Positions 16,033 to 25,515 of a stretch of 40,918 bases of DNA are shown here, piece after piece. A model generated the notes under the pieces. That model searched no databases, had not been told where the DNA came from, and worked only from the letters and a program-made list of their open reading frames with translations. Position numbers and translations under genes: made by a program. This DNA comes from Actinomycetes bacterium (GTDB lineage: Bacteria; Actinomycetota; Actinomycetes; Mycobacteriales; Micromonosporaceae), in NCBI GenBank assembly GCA_023402505.1, contig JAEYGD010000529.1, positions 1 to 40,918 on the forward strand, given 5' to 3'. How positions within the stretch are numbered: the first letter of the stretch is position 1; every line of letters begins with the position of its first letter.

Positions 16033-17892
16033 ATGCGGTCGGGGGAGACGCGGCTGGCGATCGACTGGGGTGCTGCCAGCACGACGGCGGTGCTGGCGTG
16101 GCCTGACGGGACCTGGCAGCCGCTGAGGTTCGGTGCGGAACCGGCGTTGTCCAGCGCGGTGTTCCTGTCCGAGGACGGCAGCGTAGTCACGGGGCAGCCG
16201 GCCTGGCAGGCCGCCGTCACCCGGCCGGAGCGGTTCATCCCGGCGCCGCGCCGCTCGATCGAGCAACAGCTACCAATGGCCGGCGGCGCGGTAGAGGAAC
16301 TGTATCTGGTCGCAGCGACGCTGCGGCAGGTCGCCGAGCATGCCCGGGATGTCGCCGGCGGCGAGATAGCCGATGTGCGGCTGGTCGTGCCGGCAGGGTG
16401 GGGGCCGAGGCGGCGCACCTGGTTCCGGCACGCGGCGCATCGGGCGGGCTTGCCGCAGCCTCGCCTGGTGGAGGCGCCGGTGGCCGTAGCGAACCATCTC
16501 CTCGCGACGGGCGTGCAGCTGCCGGTCGGCTCGTATGTCGTGGTATGCGACGTGGGTGCCGGCGCGGAGGTGAGTGTGCTGCGGCGCGGGCCGGCCGGGT
16601 TCGAAGTTCTCTCCACCCTGGCCGACCCGATCGCGGGCGGATCCGCGGTCGACGACGCGTTGACCGGCGCGCTCACCGGCGGCGACGTGAGCGGGTCGGT
16701 GTCGGATGGCTCGTGGTGGGCGCTGCTGGCCAGCGTCCGCGCCGCTAAGCACGCCCTCGCCGAGCATCCGGCAGTGACCGTGCCGCTGCCGGACGGGCCG
16801 GCAGTGGTGGTGAACGGGACGCTGCTGGAGCAGGCCACGCAGCCGGTCGCGGAGCGCATCGCCCACCTGACCATGGAGGCGATCGCCGCGGCGGACCTGC
16901 AGCCAGCCGATGTCACCGGCCTCTACCTGGTGGGCGGCATGGCCGCCATGCCCGCAGTGGAGAAGGCCCTAACCGAAGGCGTCGGGATGGCGCCGACGAT
17001 ACTCCCCGATCCGGCGCTGGCCGCCGCCCGCGGCGCAGCGGACGCCGGTGCCGCAGGCGCCGAGGCCGAGACGGCGCCGGTGGAGTCACCGGTGCCGCCG
17101 GTGCGGCGAGCGGTGGCCATCGCCGTGCCGGGCTTCGCCTCGCTGGGCCTGGTGACGCAGTTCCTGCTCACCCCGGAGTGGAACGGCGGGTTCCTGCACC
17201 GGTGGGCGCTGCTGAACTGGGGCGAGCTCGCGATGGCCGCCGTGTTCGCGCTGGTCGCCGCCCTCGCTGCGGGCACCGTGATCGCCTCCGCGCTCGCCGC
17301 CCGCACCAGCGGAGAACCGATGTCCCCGGGTGGGCAGGTCGGCACCGGCATCCTCGCGTCGGCGTCGCTGGGCGTGGCGGTGGCCGGCCTGTACGCGGTG
17401 GTCGGCAGCGTCTACATCGGCCAAGAGGTGGCACCCTTCCTGCGCTGGACGCTGCTGCCGATCGCACCCGTGGTCGTGATAGCCGCGGCGATGGCGGTGG
17501 TCGCCGCCCGCCAGTGGCGCACCCCCCACGGCGGCTGGTCTCAACTGCTGGCGTTCCCGGCCCTCTCCGTGGTGACCGCCGCTGTCGGCATGGCACTCAT
17601 CCAGTACTCACTGACGGCAGCCCGATGGCCCGAGCTCGTGCTGTGGATCGACGCCGCCGGCCGTCTCGGCGGCCTGCTCCTCGGCATCGGCGTGGTGACA
17701 GCGGTCGTGTCCACCCCGCTGCTGCGGCTGATCCTCGCCGCCCCACTCGCAGTGATCACCGCGGCGATCGTCAGCCGCCCCGCATCCGGCATCCTCGGCG
17801 TCATCTACGCCGCCGCGGTTGCGGTGTGGTGGATCCGCCAGGTGTGGACACGCATCATTCACCCCGCCCGACCGCCGGTGCGCACACCATGA
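16033..17892 (+). CDS. Hsp70/actin-like ATPase fused to a membrane domain
   Basis: This is a 619-residue protein. Residues about 1-330 form an actin/Hsp70-type ATPase: phosphate-1 LAIDWGAASTTAVLAW, phosphate-2 VVVCDVGAGAEVSVLRR, and the adenosine motif GLYLVGGMAAMPAVEKAL. No Hsp70 substrate-binding domain follows. After a Pro/Ala/Glu linker, residues about 357-610 contain about six or seven membrane helices. It is therefore a membrane-tethered actin-like ATPase, perhaps driving assembly or signalling at the membrane (inference). The stop overlaps the ATG of a 12-codon mini-ORF (ATGA) that leads directly into the membrane BTAD gene, so the two products are probably made together. Confidence 0.75.
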   Translation: MRSGETRLAIDWGAASTTAVLAWPDGTWQPLRFGAEPALSSAVFLSEDGSVVTGQPAWQAAVTRPERFIPAPRRSIEQQLPMAGGAVEELYLVAATLRQVAEHARDVAGGEIADVRLVVPAGWGPRRRTWFRHAAHRAGLPQPRLVEAPVAVANHLLATGVQLPVGSYVVVCDVGAGAEVSVLRRGPAGFEVLSTLADPIAGGSAVDDALTGALTGGDVSGSVSDGSWWALLASVRAAKHALAEHPAVTVPLPDGPAVVVNGTLLEQATQPVAERIAHLTMEAIAAADLQPADVTGLYLVGGMAAMPAVEKALTEGVGMAPTILPDPALAAARGAADAGAAGAEAETAPVESPVPPVRRAVAIAVPGFASLGLVTQFLLTPEWNGGFLHRWALLNWGELAMAAVFALVAALAAGTVIASALAARTSGEPMSPGGQVGTGILASASLGVAVAGLYAVVGSVYIGQEVAPFLRWTLLPIAPVVVIAAAMAVVAARQWRTPHGGWSQLLAFPALSVVTAAVGMALIQYSLTAARWPELVLWIDAAGRLGGLLLGIGVVTAVVSTPLLRLILAAPLAVITAAIVSRPASGILGVIYAAAVAVWWIRQVWTRIIHPARPPVRTP

Positions 17893-17927
17893 CCACTACC
17901 GCGCCCGCATGTCATGGGGGTGGGTGA
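17889..17927 (+). CDS. 12-codon mini-ORF between two coupled genes
   Basis: ATGACCACTACC starts inside the stop of the Hsp70-like gene (ATGA). The frame reads MTTTAPACHGGG and stops at 17925-17927, one base before the ATG at 17929. It may act only in translational coupling, passing terminating ribosomes on to the BTAD gene. Chance is not excluded. Confidence 0.3.
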   Translation: MTTTAPACHGGG

Positions 17928-17928
17928 G

Positions 17929-19977
17929 ATGCGCTGGCCACGCCGGGTGGCCTCCACACTGCTCCTCGCGCTGCTCCTGCTCCTCCCGCCGATAGTGCTA
18001 ACGAGAGTCGTCGGTCGGCTGGCGGACGACTGGCCGGGCATACGGCAGTGGGTCGAGCAGCCACTGACCGAGCACACCTTGACCGTCGCGGTGACCGCGA
18101 CGGCATGGGTGATCTGGTTGATGCTCGCCGTCACGGTCACCGCCCGGGCCGCCGCCCGAGCCCGGGCAGCAGCAGGGTGGCTACGCAAACTGCCGCTGCC
18201 CACCCCGCTACAGGCCACCGCCACCGGAGTCGCCGGCGCCGCCGCCCTCAGCGCCGGCGCGCACACCGCCGTGACCGGCACCGCAGCCGAAGATCCGCTG
18301 CCCGCGACCGCCCCAACCCTCGACCACCAAGCCGACACCGACACCGCCCACCCGCCCAACGCCGGCGACGCGAACGGGGTCGAGGTGTCAGGCGGCTGGC
18401 TGCCACGAGAGACCGCCGAGCAGGTCGCCGCCGCAGCCGGACTCGTGTGGCTGCGCCGCCGACGCGCCTACCAACCCCACCCACCAGACGGAACACGAGA
18501 CGACGCCGACCTGGCACCGTTGCCCGCCACCGTCACCGCCGTCCAAACCGCCCTCACCGCCCCCACACCGCCGGCCACCGGCACCGCACACCACCAGCCC
18601 GCGGCATCGATCGCGTCGCTTCCCCCGGGCCGGATAGCCCTGACAGGCCCGGGTGCCCTCGACGCGGCCAGAGGCATGCTGATCACCACCGTCCTCACCC
18701 GGCTGCGCCACCCCGCACCGGCAGCACCCCTCGTGATCACCCGCACCGCGGCGATCATGCTCCTCAGCGCGGACATCTCCGCACAGGAACTGCCCGGCGT
18801 GCGGGTCGTCGACAACGCCGAGGCGCTCATCGCGTCATCGCCCGCAGCCGAGGACGGTCCCACGCGAGAGGAGACCGACCGCTCAGCCGCGTCCGACCGG
18901 CCGGTGCTGATCCTCGAGTCCTCACCGCAGTCTGGACCGGTCGCGGCGGCGCTGACGGCCGGCACCGGCACCGCCATCATCCTGAGCGCCGCCACCGCCG
19001 ACGCGATTTTGCACGTGGACGCCGCCGGCCACACGTTCGACCCGCGTCACTCCGACCGGCCAGGGCTGCGGCTGTGCGTGCTCGACCCGGCGGCCGCCAC
19101 CGACCTGCTCACCGTGATCACCCAAGCGCACCCACCTGACACGCACCCCAGCGCCGCTCCACGGCCCGCCACCGTAGCGGCACCCGAGCGACCGCTCATT
19201 CCCCGCCAGACAACCGGGACCCATCGAATCCACCCACCGCCGCATGCCACCACTGGCCGGCTCGACCTGCGGGTTCTCGGCGAACCAACACTGCTCGCCG
19301 ACGGAACGCCCGTGCCGATCCGACGCAACGCCGCTCTGCAGGTGCTGGTCTTCCTCGCTGTGCACCCGGACGGCGCCACCACCGGGCAGCTCGTCGAGGC
19401 GATCTGGCCCGGCCTGCCCGCCCACCGGCTCACCGGCCGCCTCTACACCACACTCAGCGACCTCCGAGCAACCCTGCGAGCCGCGGGCAGACTCGCCGTC
19501 CTCGACCACACCGACAACCGCTACCGCCTAAACCCCGCACACCTGGATGTCGACCTCTGGCGACTGCGCACCCTGACCGCGCACGCCGCCACCGCCCTCA
19601 CCAACCCGGCCGCCGCGTGGCAGGCGGTCGTCGACGCCTACACCGGCGACCTCGCCGCCGGCCACCCCTGGCCATGGCTCGACCCCGCCCGGGAGACCAC
19701 CCGCCGTCACATCCTGGACGCCCACGCCGCCCTGGCCGCCGCCGAGCCGAACCCGCGACGCGCCCTCGAACTCCTCCAGGCCGGCATCCGCATCGACCCC
19801 TACAACCAAGCCCTGCACCAGCGGGCGATCCGAATCCTCACCGCCCTCGGCGACCACGACAACGCCACCGAACTGGCCGACACCTACGCCCAGCGCCTCA
19901 CCGCCGCGGAACTCGCACCCGCCGACGCCCACCATCCCGGACTGCAGAACGGCGTGGAGCCGATGCACGGCCGGTAG
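17929..19977 (+). CDS. Membrane-anchored winged-helix/BTAD protein
   Basis: This is a 682-residue protein. The ATG at 17929 is preferred because MRWPRRVASTLLLALLLLLP matches the start of the larger paralogue at 31585; an ATG five codons earlier is possible. Three hydrophobic segments (about 8-28, 48-72, 92-113) anchor it. A Pro/Thr-rich region and an alpha/beta region containing GRIALTGPGALDAARGML follow. From about residue 444 comes a SARP-like module: winged helix (LDLRVLGEPTLLADGTPVPI) and BTAD/TPR helices (HLDVDLWRLRTLTAHAATAL and on). SARPs activate transcription; here the module is tied to the membrane, so it may instead be a protein-interaction or membrane-sensing regulator. It is coupled to the actin-like ATPase upstream. 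Confidence 0.75.
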   Translation: MRWPRRVASTLLLALLLLLPPIVLTRVVGRLADDWPGIRQWVEQPLTEHTLTVAVTATAWVIWLMLAVTVTARAAARARAAAGWLRKLPLPTPLQATATGVAGAAALSAGAHTAVTGTAAEDPLPATAPTLDHQADTDTAHPPNAGDANGVEVSGGWLPRETAEQVAAAAGLVWLRRRRAYQPHPPDGTRDDADLAPLPATVTAVQTALTAPTPPATGTAHHQPAASIASLPPGRIALTGPGALDAARGMLITTVLTRLRHPAPAAPLVITRTAAIMLLSADISAQELPGVRVVDNAEALIASSPAAEDGPTREETDRSAASDRPVLILESSPQSGPVAAALTAGTGTAIILSAATADAILHVDAAGHTFDPRHSDRPGLRLCVLDPAAATDLLTVITQAHPPDTHPSAAPRPATVAAPERPLIPRQTTGTHRIHPPPHATTGRLDLRVLGEPTLLADGTPVPIRRNAALQVLVFLAVHPDGATTGQLVEAIWPGLPAHRLTGRLYTTLSDLRATLRAAGRLAVLDHTDNRYRLNPAHLDVDLWRLRTLTAHAATALTNPAAAWQAVVDAYTGDLAAGHPWPWLDPARETTRRHILDAHAALAAAEPNPRRALELLQAGIRIDPYNQALHQRAIRILTALGDHDNATELADTYAQRLTAAELAPADAHHPGLQNGVEPMHGR

Positions 19978-20153
19978 CTGTGCGTACTCGGTCTCCGCCC
20001 CTTTACCACCGCACCTATCGACGTCGGCTCAACCCGCACAGCCAAGGTCAGCGGTGGTCCGTAGCCAGCGATGCGGCATCCGCCGGCCGCTGCATCCGCT
20101 TCTTCGATGAGCAGATACCTCGGAATCGCGTCGGCGTGTCATGATCGGCCGCG

Positions 20154-21107
20154 ATGAGCAGCCGTGAGCACTCCGACGACGCTCTCGGCGAGGCACGCAA
20201 GCACCACCTCAGTCAGGTGAACAGTGTGCTTCGTCGTCCCGGCATGTACGGCAGGGACGAGATGGCCGAACGGCTTCTGCTGGAAGCGATGGCCGCCGTG
20301 GACGGGAGCCTGCCGCAGTGGCGGGCTGAGTGCGACCGACTACGCGAACGCGGCGCCTTCGCCGCGACGGGCGTCATGGGCGCCTACAGCACCCTCCTGC
20401 CCGCTGACGGCCTGCGGGATGCCACGGCCTCCGTCTACGCCGAGATCGCTCATCATCTCGGCTGGCTGAAGCTGGACCGGGCGTTGTCGGCGACGGAGTT
20501 TGAGCAGTTGAGCGACGACATCGGCGGGTGGGTGACGCAGGACCGCACGCTGCCCGAGGTCATCGAGACGTTCGGGCCCCCGTCGCTGTGGATCGGCGGA
20601 ACCAGCCGGTTCTACCCCAAAACCCTTGCCTACACCACCGCCGATCGCGGCGACGACCTGATCTGCGTCCACCTGTGGAATGCCGCCGCGAGCACCGCAC
20701 CCGAGACGAGTATGCGGGGCGTCCACCCCGAACCGATGGTGCTCGCCGTACGTCACCGGCCAGGCAACTTTCCCGGCTCGTTTTCGTTCACGCCCGAGGG
20801 CCTGCACCGCAGGCCCACCGCCGACCAGCGCAGCTCGCTCATGCCAACCGTCTGGATCTTTCATGGTGACCGCGCCCGACACGCCTCCGGCGTGTTCGAC
20901 ACGCTGGAGGCCGGACTTGCCTGGGCAGCCGAGCACCACGTGACCGGCATCCTGGCCGAGTACCCCCACGGCGGCGCCTACGACGTCGCAGTCAACGAAG
21001 GCCGCTTCACACCGTCGAAAGCGCACCACGGCACCGCCGACCACGTCGCCGCCTTCAGTTCGGGGCTACGTCATATCCACCTGACCGCCGGACGCCCAGA
21101 CCAATAG
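20154..21107 (+). CDS. Conserved hypothetical protein (317 aa)
   Basis: This is a 317-residue soluble protein from the ATG at 20154. The N-terminal about 190 residues begin with a helical part (HLSQVNSVLRRPGMYGRDEM) and continue with LWIGGTSRFYPKTLAYTTAD. The C-terminal about 85 residues, starting PTVWIFHGDRARHASGVFDT and ending near GLRHIHLTAGRP, look like an independent domain. I loosely associate it with DUF7710. No catalytic motif is evident. It stands alone between the BTAD gene and the convergent DinB gene. Confidence 0.65.
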   Translation: MSSREHSDDALGEARKHHLSQVNSVLRRPGMYGRDEMAERLLLEAMAAVDGSLPQWRAECDRLRERGAFAATGVMGAYSTLLPADGLRDATASVYAEIAHHLGWLKLDRALSATEFEQLSDDIGGWVTQDRTLPEVIETFGPPSLWIGGTSRFYPKTLAYTTADRGDDLICVHLWNAAASTAPETSMRGVHPEPMVLAVRHRPGNFPGSFSFTPEGLHRRPTADQRSSLMPTVWIFHGDRARHASGVFDTLEAGLAWAAEHHVTGILAEYPHGGAYDVAVNEGRFTPSKAHHGTADHVAAFSSGLRHIHLTAGRPDQ

Positions 21108-21186
21108 AACGTCCGCTACTGCCGCCGACCGCCCGTACGGCGCAGCCCTGTCGTGCCGCCAGTCGTGCCGACGACCAGACAGTCGG

Positions 21187-21985
21187 TCAGAACGGCGATC
21201 TGGTCTCCTGCCGTTTGACGTCTGTCACTAGGGCGTCGAGGTCTCGTTCGGCGAACTGCCGGTGATGCCACTCCTCGTTGAGGACGATCAGCATGCACTC
21301 TCGGACCGGGAAACTTTCCGACGGTGGCCAGCCGGCCCCCTCGACCGGCTCGGTTCGAGCCGCGAGGGACTCGTCGGTCAGGCGGTCGATCAACGTGCGC
21401 ACGGACGCCATCCGGTCGCGGCGCAGCGCCAGAACCTCGTCAAGCGATGGGCGCACCTCGCGGTTTCGCGGGATTCCCGGGGTGCCAGGCATCTCGTCCC
21501 AGGGCAGGTCGAGTGGATCCCGCGGTGAGGCATCGCCGAGGATCGCCCGCCGCACCCAGGCGTCAGTGGCGAACACCAGATGCCGCAGGGTTTTGACGAA
21601 CGACCACTCGCCGTTCACGGACTGGTGCAGGAGCCCGACCTCGAGCCCGCGAGCCCGCTCGGCGGTGCTGTCCCAGAGCCGTTCGACGATGTCCCACGCT
21701 TGCCGGAAGCCGGCGGGATCAGTGGGGCCCATCCTGGCCCGGTCAGGTCGCGCCGGTCGAGTTCCGCGTTGACGAGGGGCGCTACGTCGACCCGTTGATC
21801 AGAACGTTCTGGATCTCGCCGTCGATCCGAACGTCGGCCAACTCGACGCCACGCATGACGACGCCGCTCAATTTGACACCGCGGAATCGGGCGCGGAAGA
21901 GGTCGGCGGCGCGGAACTCGGAACCTGTCAGGTCCACGCGCATGAAGCGCGAGCCGCTCAGGTTGTCCCCCTCGAAGTCAGCCAT
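21187..21985 (-). pseudogene. Pentapeptide-DinB fusion split by two frameshifts
   Basis: Two adjacent frames look like one gene of a known actinobacterial fusion. The first (21782-21985, 67 aa) begins MADFEGDNLSGSRFMRVDLT and is a pentapeptide-repeat unit. The second (21187-21732, 181 aa) is a DinB-type four-helix protein with TLRHLVFATDAWVRR and EEWHHRQFAERDL supplying candidate metal-binding histidines. Between them, a base appears to be missing near 21789 (NGST-stop where NGVDVAPLV would be read) and another near 21746 (in GACCTGACC, where RRDPDRARMGPTDP would be read). Adding both joins the halves in frame. The DinB half could still be translated from the ATG at 21732. Real mutation and assembly error are both possible. 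Confidence 0.75.
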
Positions 21986-22158
21986 GGCCGGGCCTTAGCC
22001 GCGCACATCGACCAGCGGCCACCGTCGGCCAGCGTGCCGGCACGCGGACGGAGTCGCAGCGCCGCAGGTGCTGCGGCCCAGCTCCGAGCTCAGCCGGGTC
22101 CAGGTTCACTCCTCGACGAGCCCTTCGCATGGACATCCGGATCTGGCTCCCCTCTATG

Positions 22159-23322
22159 TCAAGAGCGGGCGCCGGCGCGTGTCCTACGCTGGGTTCTGGC
22201 GGGTCCGGGAAGTGACTTCTCCGAAGAGTTGACCGTGGGGATTGGGTCAGCCGCGCTGGATTGCAGAGACGCTCCCCGTTGTCCTCCCGGGCCCGTCCCG
22301 ACCCGCGTGGCGTCGTTGATCATCTGTCGGTAGACCAGGTCGGACAGCCGTCGTTTCAGGCAGCGCATGGCTTCCATTGAGCTCTTGCCGGCGGCCAGCT
22401 TGCGCCGGTAGTAGCGCCGTCCCTCGGTGTCGTGGCGCAGCTGCACCACGGCCATGATGTGCAGGACTCGGTTGATGCGCCGGTTACCGGCGCGGGAGAG
22501 CCGGTGGCGGGTGTGGTCGCCGGAGGAGGCGTCCAGCGGGGCGGTGCCATTCCAGGACGCGAAATGTCCGCGGCTGGCGAAGCGGGCGATGTCGGTGATG
22601 TCGCCGATTACCCGGGCGGCGCCGGAGGGGCCGATGCCGTGCAGCTGCTGCAGGCTGCTGCCGGTGGCCTTGACCAGCTCGCTGAGTTGCCGGTCGGCGT
22701 CTTTGATCTTCTTGTCGATGACCGCGAGTTCGGTGATCAGTTCGGAGGCCAGCTGGCGTCGGGTGCGTCCGACGATGTCGCGGGGGCGGACCGTGTTGAG
22801 CAGGGCGCGGGCCTGCGGGGCGGACAGGTACTTCTTCGCCCCGCCGGGTACCAGTTCCAGCAGCAGGGTGTGCAGGCGGCTGATCGTCTCGGTGCGGGCC
22901 TGACCCAACGTGTCCCGGCGGTCGGCCAGCAGCCGCAGCGCCACCGTGGCGTCGTCGACGCACACCTGCCGCAGCCCGGTGGTCCGCAGGGCGGCCACGG
23001 CAACGCTGTGCGCGTCGACGGGATCGGTCTTGCGGCCTTGGCCGGTGGCGAACACTCTCGCCCGGGCGGACAGTTTCGCTGGCACGTCCAGCACCGTTTC
23101 ACCGTCGGCGACCAGCCGTTGGGCGATGTGGCGGCCGATGCCGTTGCTGCCCTCCACCGCCCAGACCCGCTGTCCGAACCGCCGGCCCAGCGCCAGCATC
23201 GTGCGGTAGCCCTCGGAGTCGGTCCCGAACCGGCCCTGCGCCAGCACGTTCTCCGCCTGGTCGATGACCTCGATGGTCGCCGATCGCTTGTGCGGATCCA
23301 TTCCGATGATGACTGCTCCCAC
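22159..23322 (-). mobile_element. IS110-family transposase, apparently intact
   Basis: This is a 387-residue transposase. The start is the GTG at 23322, with GGAGGAGG 6-7 bases upstream. The RuvC-like DEDD domain is complete: D9 (GMDPHK), E57 (AVEGSNG), D100 and D103 (KTDPVDAHS). The C-terminal part with QQLHGIGPSGAARVIG and GDHTRHRLSRAGNRRIN, carrying the conserved serine region, is present. IS110 elements lack clear terminal inverted repeats and are guided by a bridge RNA from a flanking non-coding end, so the likely non-coding ends are 22000-22158 and 23323-23500. I could not define the exact element ends. Both neighbouring genes on the left are damaged. Confidence 0.85.
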
Positions 23323-23776
23323 GCCGTCCTCCTCCACCAGACCGAGTCGATGTCGGCGAGGAGGGCAACGCTTCTTTGAGCTGGGCAGACCCCTCTTGAG
23401 CCTCTCCCCGCCACGGTGACCGGCGGACGCACGCCAAATGAGAGCCACACCAGAAACTACGGCGGGCAGCCGATGAGAGAGCGACCCCGCCGGTCACCTC
23501 GACCTAGCCTGGCCGGGCTGCGGTCGTGGCACCAGTAGATAAGAAGCCGATGAGTGCGTCGCGAGGTCGTTCAGTAGATCATCAACAGCGACCACCGAGG
23601 CGGGGCCGCAGAGTCGCGCTGACCGGCGACGACCGGATGGCAGCCAGGATCAGATCGGCAGGTGCTCGACTACCACCCTGCGGTCGCTCGGCATCACCGA
23701 ATGTCCGTCGGTGACCTGATCACGGCGTCCCGCGACCATGTCGGTATCGTCAGCGCATTCCATGTCAGTGGCTGAG
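23323..23776. other. Non-coding flank upstream of the IS110 transposase
   Basis: No gene is supported in these 454 bases. The part next to the transposase start should include the non-coding end of the IS110 element, where a bridge RNA would be encoded. I cannot fold it reliably by eye. The remainder is the 3' flank of the response-regulator operon. Confidence 0.4.
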
Positions 23777-24427
23777 CTACTCCTCCAGGTCATCCTTGGA
23801 AATCCAGCCCTCCTCGAGCGCCCGAACCACAAGAGCCGCTTTCGTCGGTACCGGCCGCCCGACATTGGCGCACTTGGCGCGCGCCCGTTGGATGTATTTC
23901 TCCAGTGTCTTCACCGAGATGTGCATGCGGGCAGCGGCCATGGCCTTCGATGAGGAAACGCACCAGTTGCGCAGAGCTTCGATCTCCTGCGGGGAGAGCT
24001 TCGCCCGCTTCGGGTCCACCACGATGGCACCGCTGAGCGAGGGCGGGGTGTAGGGCAGGCCCTCCGCAGCCGCCCGTACAGCGGCGATCAAATGCTCCTC
24101 GCCCTCCAGCTTGGTCACATAGGCAAGCGCGCCCCGGTCGATGCACTCGGCGGCGGTCGCGCCATCAGCATGCTGGGTATACACGACGACCTGCCGCCCG
24201 GACTCGGCGAGCCGGGAGACGGCGCTGAACTGGCGGTTTCCCTCGACCTCTAGGTCGAGAATGACAACGTCGGCGTCGGCGCCGGGTCCGGTCCAGGCAT
24301 CGGCCACCCGGTCGCCGGCGTCGACCAGCTCGATGGGCGGGTTGGCCTGCATGCACCACAGGCGGATGCCGTCTCGCACGACCGGGTGGTCCTCGATCAG
24401 TACGACAGTCAAAAGCCGGTCGCCCAT
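23777..24427 (-). CDS. LuxR-type response regulator
   Basis: This is a 216-residue two-component response regulator. The receiver domain shows the acidic pair E12-D13 (VLIEDHPVVRDG), phosphoacceptor D58 (VVILDLEVEG), T84 (VVVYTQHAD) and K106 (AYVTKLEG). The C-terminal domain from about residue 143 (LSPQEIEALRNWCVSSSKAM) continues with the recognition region HISVKTLEKYIQRARAKCAN, a LuxR/FixJ-type helix-turn-helix. The start overlaps the end of the second kinase-like gene by 19 bases, giving a three-gene operon with the two kinase-like genes. The targets may include its own promoter and the divergent phospholipase gene (inference). Confidence 0.85.
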   Translation of the reverse strand: MGDRLLTVVLIEDHPVVRDGIRLWCMQANPPIELVDAGDRVADAWTGPGADADVVILDLEVEGNRQFSAVSRLAESGRQVVVYTQHADGATAAECIDRGALAYVTKLEGEEHLIAAVRAAAEGLPYTPPSLSGAIVVDPKRAKLSPQEIEALRNWCVSSSKAMAAARMHISVKTLEKYIQRARAKCANVGRPVPTKAALVVRALEEGWISKDDLEE

Positions 24428-25515
24428 TGCGCTTCCACCCAGGTCGTGTCGTTCTCTGAGACCACGATGACATGCACTGTCGAATCGCCAGCAGGGGTCG
24501 ATGCCATGATGCCGCAGTCGGCTACCGCGTTCACCGACAGGAGGCCCGGGATGCCCACCACCCGGATCCGGGCCCAGGATGACGCGGAGGTAACTGCTGG
24601 GAGAACCGCGTCGGTGAGCGCCCGGCAGACGGACAGCGGCGGCTTCGGCCAGCTGCCCAGCGGGTCCAGGTCGACGGCCACTCCCCGGCGTTCGGCGACG
24701 TCGATCGCTTCCCGCAGCAGGTGCACCAGCGGTTCCTCGATGGTGTCGGTCTCGGCGAAGAGCCGACGCATCCGTGCAGCCTCGATCGCGCAGGCCCGCT
24801 GCACCTTCTCGTCGGCGGGATCGAGGGTACCGTCAGCCAGGCCTCGCAGCAGCGGCCCCGCGGACTCGTCGAGGGTGGCAAACCGTTCCTGGCGGTTCTC
24901 GTGGATCCGCGCCCCGATCTCCTCCGCCGTGCGGTTCTCCTCTGCCTCGTAGGTGGCGCGTGCCGCGGTCCGGGCTACCCCGCGCAGCGCCAGCGCGGCG
25001 ATACCGCTGGCCAGGGGGTACCCGATGGTGCCCAGGGACCCGGCGACGAAGTTGAGCAGCACGTCGCGGGTGCCTGCCCCGGTTAGCACGATCGCGGCGA
25101 GCGTCACCGTCTCGTGAATGGCGAGGAACGCCGCCAGGTAGCGCAGCGGCCGGTCGAGCAGCAGGATCACGCCCGTCCAGCCCAGCGCGCCGAAGATCCA
25201 GTCGGCGGAAGTGACCGCGGCTCCGGCGGGCAGGAACCAGCGGGACAGCAGGTCCGCGGCCAGGACTACGGCCAGGGCCGCCCAGCGCAGGCGTGACCAG
25301 GGGCGGCGGCGGGACACCAGGACGATCTCGGCGAGAACTACGGCGCTCAACACCGCGTACGCGAGAAGTTGAGGCCACAGTGGGTGGTAGCGATCGAGGT
25401 TGCGGGCGAAGCTCAGTGGCAGGATCAGAATGACCGCGGCGATGGTGACCACTGCGATCCGGAGGCCATGCTGCAACCGCTGGGTGATCTCGGCGAGGTG
25501 TTCCTGGTCAGGCAT
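24409..25515 (-). CDS. Membrane histidine-kinase-like protein, probable pseudokinase
   Basis: This is a 368-residue protein with about six membrane helices in residues 20-190, a helical linker (TYEAEENRTAEEIGARIHEN) and a C-terminal part in the place of an HATPase domain. The linker lacks the DLHD phosphorylation motif that the partner kinase has. The N-box position reads ALTDAVLPAVTSA without the usual asparagine, although a DCG resembling the G1 motif remains. It probably does not autophosphorylate and may regulate or heterodimerise with the partner kinase (inference). The start overlaps the end of the kinase gene by 8 bases and its end overlaps the response-regulator gene by 19. Confidence 0.7.
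   Translation of the reverse strand: MPDQEHLAEITQRLQHGLRIAVVTIAAVILILPLSFARNLDRYHPLWPQLLAYAVLSAVVLAEIVLVSRRRPWSRLRWAALAVVLAADLLSRWFLPAGAAVTSADWIFGALGWTGVILLLDRPLRYLAAFLAIHETVTLAAIVLTGAGTRDVLLNFVAGSLGTIGYPLASGIAALALRGVARTAARATYEAEENRTAEEIGARIHENRQERFATLDESAGPLLRGLADGTLDPADEKVQRACAIEAARMRRLFAETDTIEEPLVHLLREAIDVAERRGVAVDLDPLGSWPKPPLSVCRALTDAVLPAVTSASSWARIRVVGIPGLLSVNAVADCGIMASTPAGDSTVHVIVVSENDTTWVEAQWATGF

Noticed and set aside
22432..23379. 315-codon plus-strand frame across the transposase
   Set aside because: It is the shadow of the IS110 gene, which has catalytic residues and a ribosome-binding site on the minus strand.
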